Of a stretch of 35,208 nucleotides of DNA, positions 1 through 6,895 are shown one piece after another (positions within the stretch are counted from its first letter, which is position 1; the number at the start of each line of letters is the position of its first letter). Position numbers and translations under genes: made by a program. This DNA is from Acidobacteriaceae bacterium (lineage in GTDB: Bacteria; Acidobacteriota; Terriglobia; Terriglobales; Acidobacteriaceae), in NCBI GenBank assembly GCA_003135475.1, contig PLBW01000063.1:1-35208 (forward strand). Reading direction: 5' to 3'. Under the pieces are notes generated by a model. That model was not told where the DNA came from. It was given only the letters and a program-made list of their open reading frames with translations, and did not search any database.

Positions 1-234
1 GGTCTATTCAACTCCAGCCTCGAGGGGAATGTCAGGCGCGCCATCGACATCCACGAAGGCGACAAGGTCGATGAGGCGGCCTTGAAGGACCTCATCCGCG
101 CTGCCGTGGCGCTCAATCTCAACCACCCCAACGAGTCCCCTTCGGCTACGCTCAGGGCAGGCTCCGGCGGGACTCGCCGGGGACCCCGGGCGGGCAAGAG
201 TAAGAGCAAGCCGAAGCGAACATCCCCACCCTAA
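1..234 (+). CDS. DUF1801 / YdeI-OmdA-like protein, C-terminal part
   Basis: The frame is open from the first base to TAA at 232-234 and gives 77 residues; the N-terminus lies outside the window. The first 40 or so residues (LFNSSLEGNVRRAIDIHEGD, then DEAALKDLIRAAVALN) resemble the C-terminal part of DUF1801 / YdeI-OmdA-type proteins, small cytoplasmic proteins of unsettled function. The last 33 residues are rich in Ser, Gly, Arg and Lys and do not resemble the family. That tail is encoded by dispersed repeat sequence: bases 140-168 recur near 24.77 kb and 179-217 recur at 276-307. The stop codon lies inside an inverted repeat. The family assignment is by recognition of the C-terminal pattern only. 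Confidence 0.6.
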   Translation, partial: GLFNSSLEGNVRRAIDIHEGDKVDEAALKDLIRAAVALNLNHPNESPSATLRAGSGGTRRGPRAGKSKSKPKRTSPP

Positions 235-266
235 ATTTCGCAAAGAACGCGAAATTTAGAATGGGG
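224..266. repeat. 18-bp inverted repeat with 7-base loop
   Basis: The arms 224-241 and 249-266 pair with two mismatches around the loop AAAGAAC. The left arm contains the stop codon of the DUF1801-like gene. No T-run follows on either strand, so a simple intrinsic terminator is not certain. The hairpin lies between two converging genes and belongs to a repeat-rich stretch (140-358). Confidence 0.7.
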
Positions 267-321
267 CACCCAGCCGGGGACCCCGGGCGGGCAAGAGCAA
301 GCCGAAGCCTCAGCCCCGTGC

Positions 322-358
322 CCCAGGTTCGCGTCCTTCTTTTGGACGCTAACCTGGG
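322..358. repeat. Dispersed hairpin repeat, copy 1
   Basis: The arms CCCAGGTTCGCGTCC (322-336) and GGACGCTAACCTGGG (344-358) pair with one mismatch across a 7-base loop. The same element in opposite orientation, with the same GGGGCAC flank, is found at 5712-5748, and a degenerate copy at 6852-6884. This copy lies just past the 3' end of the kinase gene, where it could end or stabilise transcripts. Confidence 0.75.
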
Positions 359-400
359 CCGAGGAAGTACGGGATTTGTGGATCTTTCAGCAGCCTGTCG

Positions 401-2029
401 CTACCGCCGTCCGAGGAAACCTTCCAGCTTACTAATTTCCGCGTTGGCCTGGTCCAGATAACGCCGGGCCCGGTCGGTGTCGGAGCCGTCCAGCGCCTGC
501 TTGGCTTTGGACATGTCGCTGCGCATGCTGGCGCGTGCGGAGACCATGTCTCCACGCAGGCCCAAACCGCTCTGACGCATCTGCTGCTCTAGGGCACCCA
601 GGCTGCTCTCGACCGCGGCTGCCCGGCTTTCCAGGTGATCGTCTTCAATCTCCATCGCGTCCAACAGCTTTTTCTGCTGTTCCATCGCGGCCCGCTCCGC
701 CAGCTCTTCCGCAGTCGGGCCCGGCGGATTCAGACGGGCTTGGGTTGTCTTTTTTGCGTTCGGGGACGTTGATGTGTCAGGTGCTGCTGTCCCAGAGGCG
801 CTCTGGTCAGGCGCCGCCGGAACGTCAATGTTCGCAGCGGACTGGTCCGGCGCTTGATTGCCCGCCGACGGGGCGGGCCTGGACGGCGCACTGCCGCCGG
901 GAGCCATGGCTCCGGCCGCCGCCGTGCTGGCCGCATTCTGCTTATAGCTGCGATAGGCCCGAGCTCCCGCCAAGGTCGCCAGCAAAAGGATGATCGCAAT
1001 TGCCAGAATCCAGTACGGCTGCCGCGATCCGGCCTTTGGCACGGGCGTAGTCTGGCTGGGCGTAGGCGTCGCAGCCGCATGGACTGGACTCGCTGCAGGC
1101 TGGCTTACCGGGATCGGCGGTCTTATATCGGAGGCTTGGGTTGGCGGAAGCTGCACAGGCCGTGGCGTCGCAGCAGCTACGACGGGTTTGGGCAAGCCAG
1201 GCGAGCCGCACGAGTCTCTGATCTGCGACAGGGCATTGCGGAAAGCATCAGCATTTTGAAAACGGTCCGCCGGATTCTTAGCCACCGACATGATGATTAT
1301 GTCGCTCAGCGGCTTGGGCAACGAGGGCTGCACTTCGATGGGCGCGCGTGGAGTCTCTTTGATTTGCGCCTCCATGATGGAGAAGCTGCTGGTGGCGCTG
1401 AACATCCGTTGGCCAGTCACCATTTCGTAGAGCGAAACTCCCACCGAGTACAAATCCGAGCGCCCATCCGTCGCCTGCGCTTGCACCTGCTCGGGAGACA
1501 TGTAATCCAGCGAACCCAGGGTTGTGCCGGTCACGGTGAGGCCCAAATCGTTGCCCGAGCGCGCAATACCGAAGTCCATCAGCTTTAAGACACCGTCCCG
1601 CGTCAGCATCATGTTTGCCGGCTTAATGTCGCGATGAATGATGCCCTTGGCATGGGCATAGCTCAGGGCGGCCAGCACCTGGTCGATGTAATTCAAGGCC
1701 TCGGCCGGGGGAAACGGTCCTCCCTCCAGACGATGGGCCAAGGTATCGCCTTCGACGTATTCCATGATCATGATGAGCTGATTGTCAGCCGAAAAAGCCG
1801 TTCGCAGCGCGGCAATGTTGGGATGATCGAGGCTGGCCAGCAGCTTGATCTCGCGCATGAAGCGGGCACCCAGGTCGCCCTGGTTCGCCAAGTCGGGAAG
1901 CAGGATCTTCATGGCCTCGATGCGGTCCGAAATGAGGTTGCGCACCAGGAAGACCTGGCCCATACCACCGTGGCCGAGTTCCCGGATGATCTCGTAGTCA
2001 CCGATTTGCTTGTGTACTGGATCTGTCAT
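401..2029 (-). CDS. Membrane-anchored Ser/Thr protein kinase (PknB-like)
   Basis: This 542-residue Hanks-type kinase phosphorylates Ser/Thr of protein targets. The catalytic domain spans about residues 12-275: glycine loop GHGGMG (19-24), ATP-binding K41, HRDIKPAN with catalytic D134, DFG with metal-binding D152, and SPE in the activation segment. A Pro/Ala/Thr-rich linker follows, then one membrane helix at about 338-359, a Pro/Ala/Ser-rich stretch, and a charged, probably coiled-coil C-terminus (about 440-542) that should lie outside the membrane. No PASTA repeats are seen, so the outer part is not a standard cell-wall sensor. The start at 2029 is chosen because GAGG lies 7 bases upstream and the next residues lead directly into the kinase fold; an upstream extension to 2287 is open but not protein-like. 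The substrate is unknown. Confidence 0.93.
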   Translation of the reverse strand: MTDPVHKQIGDYEIIRELGHGGMGQVFLVRNLISDRIEAMKILLPDLANQGDLGARFMREIKLLASLDHPNIAALRTAFSADNQLIMIMEYVEGDTLAHRLEGGPFPPAEALNYIDQVLAALSYAHAKGIIHRDIKPANMMLTRDGVLKLMDFGIARSGNDLGLTVTGTTLGSLDYMSPEQVQAQATDGRSDLYSVGVSLYEMVTGQRMFSATSSFSIMEAQIKETPRAPIEVQPSLPKPLSDIIIMSVAKNPADRFQNADAFRNALSQIRDSCGSPGLPKPVVAAATPRPVQLPPTQASDIRPPIPVSQPAASPVHAAATPTPSQTTPVPKAGSRQPYWILAIAIILLLATLAGARAYRSYKQNAASTAAAGAMAPGGSAPSRPAPSAGNQAPDQSAANIDVPAAPDQSASGTAAPDTSTSPNAKKTTQARLNPPGPTAEELAERAAMEQQKKLLDAMEIEDDHLESRAAAVESSLGALEQQMRQSGLGLRGDMVSARASMRSDMSKAKQALDGSDTDRARRYLDQANAEISKLEGFLGRR

Positions 2030-2454
2030 ATCAAAACCTCGAAACTTCGAGAGAGGACGGCCCGCGAACTCAGGAGCGATGCGAGACGAATTGGGCCCGA
2101 CGGAGCAGGCTGTCCGCAGGGCGCTAAGGCGCAAGGTCCGCTGATACAGGAGCGGCGTAATTATGCGCTCGTCTCCAGCCAGGGTCAAGCTGAACCGGGA
2201 CAGCTGAACCGGGACGTTTGCCAGCCTCTTCCGCTCGGTCCCGAGAACCCCGATTTGCAGAGGTTGGATGCTTGCCTGCCCGCCCATGATCGGCTTTTAC
2301 TTCACCATAAGAAAAGCGGCCCGCCGTGGGCCCCCCAGGAAAGAGATTTCTTGGCGATAACTTCCCCCAGGCCCGCGGCGGTTGCGACGTCCAAGGCAAA
2401 GGCGGCCCGCTGGCCGCCTGATTGGCTAACTATTGTTGTGGCTGCTCCACACCA
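2030..2454. other. Intergenic stretch between kinase and gvpL/F-like gene
   Basis: No convincing gene is seen. The side near 2030 carries the kinase ribosome binding site. The side near 2454 holds two GC hairpins (2318-2332 and 2401-2418, the latter a perfect 7-bp stem with loop CGCT) that lie downstream of the gvpL/F-like gene on the minus strand. Confidence 0.6.
2311..2333 (-). terminator. Possible intrinsic terminator of the gvpL/F-like gene
   Basis: On the minus strand a 5-bp GC stem (GGCCC/GGGCC, 2318-2332) is followed by GCTTTTCTT. The stem is short, so this is a weak call. The stronger hairpin at 2401-2418 lacks a T-run. Confidence 0.35.
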
Positions 2455-3192
2455 TCAATTTCCGCTAGAGACCGTGCGCAGCTTCCCCGGCATGAAGTGA
2501 TAGGGCGGCCAAGGTCCCGTGATGGTGATGTGGCAATCCTTGAAATGCCGGGTCGCAGCGCTGTAGCGGTTCTGATATTTCAGGACGGAGGTGGAATCGA
2601 TGAGGTGGGCAAAGTCGATCAGCATGCCGCCGGAGTCAGTGCGTTTGCAGATTACGTCTTCTTCGAGGGGTGAGAACAGCTTGTGCACTTGCATGGAGAG
2701 TGCCCGAGCTTTTGTCTGCCGTTCCCGGTCGCGTGTAGCCTGCTCCCGCAATTTGCGAAGGTACTCACCACCTACGCCGTTGGGAAGCTCGGCAATGGCT
2801 TCCCGCAATGTCCCATCCTTGAGCAGAAGCTTGAAATGCATTTCAGCTTTTCCCCGCAAACGGGCCACCGACTCCAGAAACGCTTTGCGATTCGCTCTAA
2901 CCGCTCGGCGCAGGGCTTCATCGGAGTCGAAGATGGTGCCAAAGCGAAATGGCAGGACGGTCAGGGTACGGAAGCATTCACTGACTACGTGAGCATGGTC
3001 CAGAATGGCTTGTTGATTGAGGGGTTGGGCAGCGGAGTGCTCGCTTACGATGACGGCGAATTCTCCGCTGGGACAGGCGAACACCGGAGCGTCGTTCACG
3101 CCTCGGAGATTTTCAATCGCCACCGGACGCCGGGCTCGGATACTACCTTGAAGGCCCTGCTGCTCGGTAATGCAGTACGCGTACCACGCCAT
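2455..3192 (-). CDS. GvpL/GvpF family protein
   Basis: The 245-residue product matches the GvpL/GvpF family: an N-terminal alpha/beta part opening MAWYAYCI, the family signature LPFRFGTIFDSDEAL in the middle, and a helical C-terminal part with a charged stretch REQATRDRERQTKARAL. GvpF and GvpL are minor structural or assembly proteins of gas vesicles. No gvpA, gvpN or other vesicle gene is in the window, so a gas vesicle role cannot be assumed; orphan members exist in non-floating soil bacteria. The start at 3192 is supported by AGGAGAG 6 bases upstream. It is transcribed in the same direction as the kinase but 425 bases separate them, so they are probably separate units. Confidence 0.85.
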   Translation of the reverse strand: MAWYAYCITEQQGLQGSIRARRPVAIENLRGVNDAPVFACPSGEFAVIVSEHSAAQPLNQQAILDHAHVVSECFRTLTVLPFRFGTIFDSDEALRRAVRANRKAFLESVARLRGKAEMHFKLLLKDGTLREAIAELPNGVGGEYLRKLREQATRDRERQTKARALSMQVHKLFSPLEEDVICKRTDSGGMLIDFAHLIDSTSVLKYQNRYSAATRHFKDCHITITGPWPPYHFMPGKLRTVSSGN

Positions 3193-3495
3193 CTCAGTCT
3201 CTCCTGGGAGTGATCGCACACAGTTTCTTTATCGCTGTGCATGATGGAATGCTGAACTTGCGAACGTGGGACTAAAGGGTCTGACTTCTGGAATCGGAGA
3301 TAGCCTGGAACCATCTCCAACCTCTTTATCCTAAGCCTTTCACCCCGGAAACTGCAACCTGATTTTTGCCTGCGAATGCATTTTTCTGCCATTGGACTGG
3401 AAAAAATCCCGATTCGACCCTCCTCCGAAGACCGCGGGCAGTGGCCATCTCCAGACCTCGCGGGAAATCTTCCGTGGCTTGGGGCACCAGGCTTC
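3193..3495. other. Intergenic stretch, nothing recognised
   Basis: It holds the gvpL/F-like gene's ribosome binding site next to 3193. I see no convincing hairpin, promoter pair or conserved small frame. Confidence 0.5.
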
Positions 3496-4692
3496 TCACC
3501 TACTGGCAAACGGCTGGCAAACGGCATGCTCACGCGTCCACTTAGCGGTGTTTTCGAGGATAGACGTCCAGGTGGCACGGACCGCTTGGTCTGGGGTAGC
3601 AGGAACAAACACCATAATGTAGAGGACTTCCTTCTTAGGAAATGGACTCAAAGAGTACCCAGAGTAGTCCTCGGCATCGCTCACGGTCTTGTCAATCATG
3701 GCATCAAGCGCACTCGCGAAAACGCGTCGCCTTTGGGTCGGGCCCAGGCAAGTCGGGTGCATGCTCTCTTGAAGGAGCGCAAACCGAATAACCGGACTAA
3801 GGGCGGCATGCGCTCTTTGGTGCACCTCCTCATCTGACTGGGCAAATAAGTCAGAGCGGTTTGTCGGCTTGCTCTGGAGGACCTTGGAAATCGGTAAGTT
3901 TATATCCTCTCGCTTTCTGGGGTCGAGCTGCCACACCCAGACACTGTCGTCCTGGAGGCTATAATTCGGGGTCAGGAACTCTGGCACTCGTTCTGCCGCG
4001 GAGTCCTGCGTAGATTGTGGCTGCGACGTACCAATGCCGACAAACCGATCGTCTATTCCGTACCAGTCGTTAAGCTGTTTCCTCAATTCCTGATTTTGAA
4101 AGACAACCACCCCTGCGCGCACATCACGTGCAAGCTGCGCAAACGTATGAGGTACGCGGGATTCGGCCAACTGTGGTGGAGGAGTTAAACCAGCGGCTAT
4201 ACATTGCCCGACTGGATCGTTGTCTTCACCAGACAACTCAGCCCGGCGCTGTTGACAGTCCCTGACGACGTGCGAGAGGTCTCGCCCCCACGCCTCCCAC
4301 GCATCTTTCGGACGAAGCAATACCACAATCAGGGCAATGGTCGCTCCCAATGCAACTATCCACACCACCACGGTGGGCACTCGGTTCAAATAGCCAAGTG
4401 CACGGACCAACGTTTTTTGACGATACATGACGCCGACGGCCACGATGAGGAGCAAAGCTACGGCAGCAACCGAATAATAAGCCGCGACTCGCGCCGGCAC
4501 GCCGCGCAGCTCACATATCACCTGAGTGATCGCAATAAAGCCGCCGACAATTTCTACAAACGGTAATAGTTCGCGCAGTCGAGCGCCGTGCCCGTTACGG
4601 GAGGACCCACGGACATGGGATTGCGCAGGGGTTGGTTTGCGTTTGTGCTCGGGACCATGCGGGACCTCTGGCCCCAGTGGCGGAGTGGCCAT
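3496..4692 (-). CDS. Unknown protein with three N-terminal membrane helices
   Basis: I do not recognise this 398-residue protein. A basic, Pro-rich N-terminus of about 40 residues is followed by three hydrophobic segments (about 43-63, 68-90 and 104-125). The remaining 270 residues are soluble, rich in Gln, Asp and Arg, with no motif I can name. The start at 4692 has GAAGG a few bases upstream. The gene stands alone between long intergenic stretches. Its flanks are AT-richer than most of the window (runs of A around 4790-4810), which could mean acquisition by transfer, but this is only an impression. Confidence 0.75.
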   Translation of the reverse strand: MATPPLGPEVPHGPEHKRKPTPAQSHVRGSSRNGHGARLRELLPFVEIVGGFIAITQVICELRGVPARVAAYYSVAAVALLLIVAVGVMYRQKTLVRALGYLNRVPTVVVWIVALGATIALIVVLLRPKDAWEAWGRDLSHVVRDCQQRRAELSGEDNDPVGQCIAAGLTPPPQLAESRVPHTFAQLARDVRAGVVVFQNQELRKQLNDWYGIDDRFVGIGTSQPQSTQDSAAERVPEFLTPNYSLQDDSVWVWQLDPRKREDINLPISKVLQSKPTNRSDLFAQSDEEVHQRAHAALSPVIRFALLQESMHPTCLGPTQRRRVFASALDAMIDKTVSDAEDYSGYSLSPFPKKEVLYIMVFVPATPDQAVRATWTSILENTAKWTREHAVCQPFASR

Positions 4693-5108
4693 AATACCTT
4701 CTAGGCTGAAGTTCTTCTTCCACAGTGCTCACGTTGCAGTGGCGAAAGCTGCACGGAGAGATTGCCGAAAAGGTATGCAACAAAAATCTGATTGTCAAGA
4801 AAAAAAACTGAAGGACGAGTGTTAGGACCCGCTTGACGGCCATAAGCGCAGCCGCGTGTAGAGGCCGTCGGACCAACGTCCGAAGGCAGCGGCGAGGAGC
4901 AGTAGGGCGGAGATGATCGCTGGCGGCTTGCTCAGCGGGCTTTGGTCTGTGTTCTCAGCGGCGATCTCCTGCGTTCGTGCTCGATGCCCTGCGTTGTTCT
5001 GAGCCTATCGTCCAGAGCTCGCCGGGCAGGCCCGTGGCCTGGCTCGATGGATTTATTGCATTTTAATGTGTGCATTCGTCCTCAATCGGCGTACAATTCG
5101 TCCTCACT
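4693..5108. other. Divergent intergenic stretch
   Basis: It separates the unknown membrane protein (minus) from the zinc-ribbon protein (plus). An A-rich run is at 4799-4810. On the minus strand a frame ending at 4822 encodes a short hydrophobic piece (PPAIISALLLLAAAFGRW) that could be debris of a small membrane protein; it has no convincing start. A candidate -10 TACAAT is at 5092-5097, upstream of the plus-strand gene. Confidence 0.5.
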
Positions 5109-5615
5109 ATGCCACTCACCTATTGCCGAGCATGCGGGAAAGAAGTTTCAGATCAGGCCGTGTCTTGTCCGCACTGCGGTCAGCCGATTGCCGCCGGACC
5201 GCCTCCAATGGTAGCGCCGCCGCCACGAACCTTTGTCAAGGTCGCCAAGGGACTCGCATGGCTGGTTGGCTTGGGGATTGTTATTCTCATCGTCGTCAGT
5301 ATCCTGTCAAAGAAAGCCTCCCCGCCACCGCCGACCGCGATTTTTGCAGTGACGGACACGCTTTCTGATGAGGAATGTACCCAGCTGGGGGACTACTGCA
5401 TCAGGGTCCACTGTACTTATCAAAATAACGGCGACGGCCCGGGAGAAAAGAGGGTCGGGGCTCAGCTTCTGGATGAAAACAAGGTGGTGGCGGAACGGCA
5501 ATCTTCTCTCACCTTGCTTCCCGGAAAAAGCCAGCGCCTTACCTTCAATTTCCCCGAGGCCGAACTGGGCGATCAGCATCACTACACATACAAGTGCATG
5601 ATCAGTGAAGATTAA
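5109..5615 (+). CDS. Zinc-ribbon membrane protein
   Basis: The 168-residue product begins with a zinc ribbon, YCRACGKEVSDQAVSCPHCG, whose four cysteines (C6, C9, C20, C23) should bind zinc on the cytoplasmic side. A Pro-rich linker, one membrane helix (about 48-66) and an outer domain of about 100 residues follow. That domain (CIRVHCTYQNNGDG, then LLPGKSQRLTFNF) looks like an Ig-like FxLYD-type fold for secreted beta-sandwich proteins. The architecture is common; the role is unknown. I take the ATG at 5109 because the protein starts at the ribbon there. No Shine-Dalgarno is visible; TACAAT ending 11 bases before the ATG suggests a very short or absent leader. The next gene converges on it. 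Confidence 0.8.
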   Translation: MPLTYCRACGKEVSDQAVSCPHCGQPIAAGPPPMVAPPPRTFVKVAKGLAWLVGLGIVILIVVSILSKKASPPPPTAIFAVTDTLSDEECTQLGDYCIRVHCTYQNNGDGPGEKRVGAQLLDENKVVAERQSSLTLLPGKSQRLTFNFPEAELGDQHHYTYKCMISED

Positions 5616-5711
5616 TAGTCCCACCACCCGCAGTGGCCGAAATTGAATCGGAGTGGACAGCCAGAGATCGCGAGTTGAAGATCTTCGGGGGCCCGCCCAG
5701 AGCTTCCTCTG

Positions 5712-5748
5712 CCCAGGTTAGCGCCCAACGGACGGACGCGAACCTGGG
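5712..5748. repeat. Dispersed hairpin repeat, copy 2
   Basis: The arms CCCAGGTTAGCGCCC (5712-5726) and GGACGCGAACCTGGG (5734-5748) pair with two mismatches. It is the reverse complement of copy 1 (322-358), including the CCTC and GGGGCAC flanks. It lies between two converging genes, so it may act as a bidirectional terminator or RNA stabiliser. Confidence 0.75.
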
Positions 5749-5816
5749 GCACCATGCGCCTTGTCAATCAGACCGAGATAGATTGGCATTCCTTTTGGCG
5801 CGGTCGACATGGCCCA

Positions 5817-6161
5817 TTACTCATTGCTCTCGCTCGCCGGCGTGCCGAAGCCACAGCGTCCCCGCCAACTTTGCCGGAATTTTTCCCGCTCTTCGGGCGT
5901 CATGCGTTCCCAGCGCTCGGCCATGCGACGGCGATAATTGGAGCGGTGCAACCCGCGGCCACTAACGCCGCCGAAGAGGATGCGGCACAGCACCAGCATC
6001 CCAAGCGCCTGCCAGAAGGTGATCAGGCGCCAGCCGAAAAGCGGCGGCAGCAGCCAGTTCCACAGATGCAGCACGATCTCGCCGCCGATAAAGACAAATA
6101 GCAGCATCCCCAGAATCGCCAGCGGAGCAATCCAAATCAGTTTCTTCACTTTCGGTCTCAT
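5817..6161 (-). CDS. Small two-helix membrane protein, partner of ECF sigma
   Basis: The 114-residue protein has two membrane helices (about 8-29 and 48-65) joined by LHLWNWLLPPLFGWRLITFW, a pattern I associate with a widespread family of small membrane proteins in Bacteroidetes and Acidobacteria. The C-terminus is cytoplasmic if both ends are inside, and carries RWERMTPEEREKFRQSWRGR. It starts 10 bases after the stop of the ECF sigma gene, with GAGGGA 6 bases before ATG 6161, so the two are surely cotranscribed. The position is that of an anti-sigma factor, but no zinc-binding HxxxCxxC or other known anti-sigma fold is visible. Its role is unproven. Confidence 0.8.
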   Translation of the reverse strand: MRPKVKKLIWIAPLAILGMLLFVFIGGEIVLHLWNWLLPPLFGWRLITFWQALGMLVLCRILFGGVSGRGLHRSNYRRRMAERWERMTPEEREKFRQSWRGRCGFGTPASESNE

Positions 6162-6171
6162 ATTCTGTCCC

Positions 6172-6756
6172 TCACGCTTTCGTAAATTCGTCGTAAATGC
6201 TTTGCAATCGCTCGCGCAGATGCAGCACGGCATAGCGTTTGCGCGAGAGCAGCGTATTCACGCTCACACCGGTTTCGGCCGCCATCTCCTTGAAGCTGCG
6301 CCCCTCCAACTCGTGCCCGACAAACACCTCGCGCTGCTCATCGGGTAGCTCGTCGAGCGCAAACTCCAGTTCGTCGAGCAGCACGCTGCGGGCGTAAAGA
6401 GCGTCCGGGCCGGCATCGGGCGAAGGCAGCAAGTCTTCCAACCGCAGCAACTCTTCGTCGTCGTTGGCCACGGCCGCATCGCTGAAGTTCTGCGGCTTCT
6501 TCTTGCGGAAGAGGTCGGTGATGCGGTTGCGTGCGACGCGGAAGAGCCAGCCGGTAACGTGTTCGATGGGCATCAGCAGGCGATTCGCTTCCACCAGCTC
6601 GTAGAACACTTCCTGCAGGATGTCTTCGGCGTCGAGCGGGTCCGGCACACGGCGACGAATGAAGTTGTGCAGCCGGGACTGCTCCCGCTTGACCACCTCG
6701 GAGATTCGCTGGTCCTGTTCGAGTGCCATTCGCTCCCGGCTCGCCGCTTCCTTCAT
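6172..6756 (-). CDS. ECF-type RNA polymerase sigma factor
   Basis: The 194-residue protein directs RNA polymerase to a specific promoter set. Region 2 is at about residues 25-85 (DPLDAEDILQEVFYELVEAN, then GWLFRVARNRITDLFRKKKP), with an acidic linker at 88-115. Region 4 is at about 130-185, with ALDELPDEQREVFVGHELEG and the helix-turn-helix MAAETGVSVNTLLSRKRYAV. Two starts are possible: ATG 6756 without a visible Shine-Dalgarno, or ATG 6729 with GGGAG close before it. I keep 6756; nine residues are at stake. A minus-strand TACAAT at 6789-6794 is a possible -10. The regulon is unknown. Confidence 0.93.
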   Translation of the reverse strand: MKEAASRERMALEQDQRISEVVKREQSRLHNFIRRRVPDPLDAEDILQEVFYELVEANRLLMPIEHVTGWLFRVARNRITDLFRKKKPQNFSDAAVANDDEELLRLEDLLPSPDAGPDALYARSVLLDELEFALDELPDEQREVFVGHELEGRSFKEMAAETGVSVNTLLSRKRYAVLHLRERLQSIYDEFTKA

Positions 6757-6847
6757 CTACGGATGTAGACGAATTGGGGGGTGCGAATATTGTAGGATCT
6801 CGCAAAACAGAGGCAGAGAAATTGCGGTTCTGGCGAGAGGGTGCCGC

Positions 6848-6884
6848 TCTGCCCAGCTTAGGTCCAAACGACGGACGTGAACCG
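6848..6884. repeat. Dispersed hairpin repeat, copy 3 (degenerate)
   Basis: Read on the plus strand, CTCTGCCCAGCTTAGGTCC then ACGACGGACGTGAACC aligns to copy 2 over its length, with a few changes that weaken the outer stem. It lies just past the aroDE stop and upstream of the ECF sigma gene. Confidence 0.55.
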
Positions 6885-6895
6885 GATGCAGCAAG

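Noticed and set aside
2030-2287. N-terminal extension of the Ser/Thr kinase to 2287
   Set aside because: The extra 86 residues are not protein-like, while ATG 2029 has GAGG at a proper distance and sits directly before the kinase fold.
1634-2500. Long plus-strand frame opposite the kinase gene
   Set aside because: It lies mostly antisense to a clear Hanks-type kinase, has no domain pattern, and arises from GC-rich codon bias.
4822-4940. Minus-strand hydrophobic frame PPAIISALLLLAAAFGRW resembling a small membrane protein
   Set aside because: There is no plausible start or ribosome site and the sequence upstream looks like dispersed repeat. It may be gene debris, but one short match is not enough.
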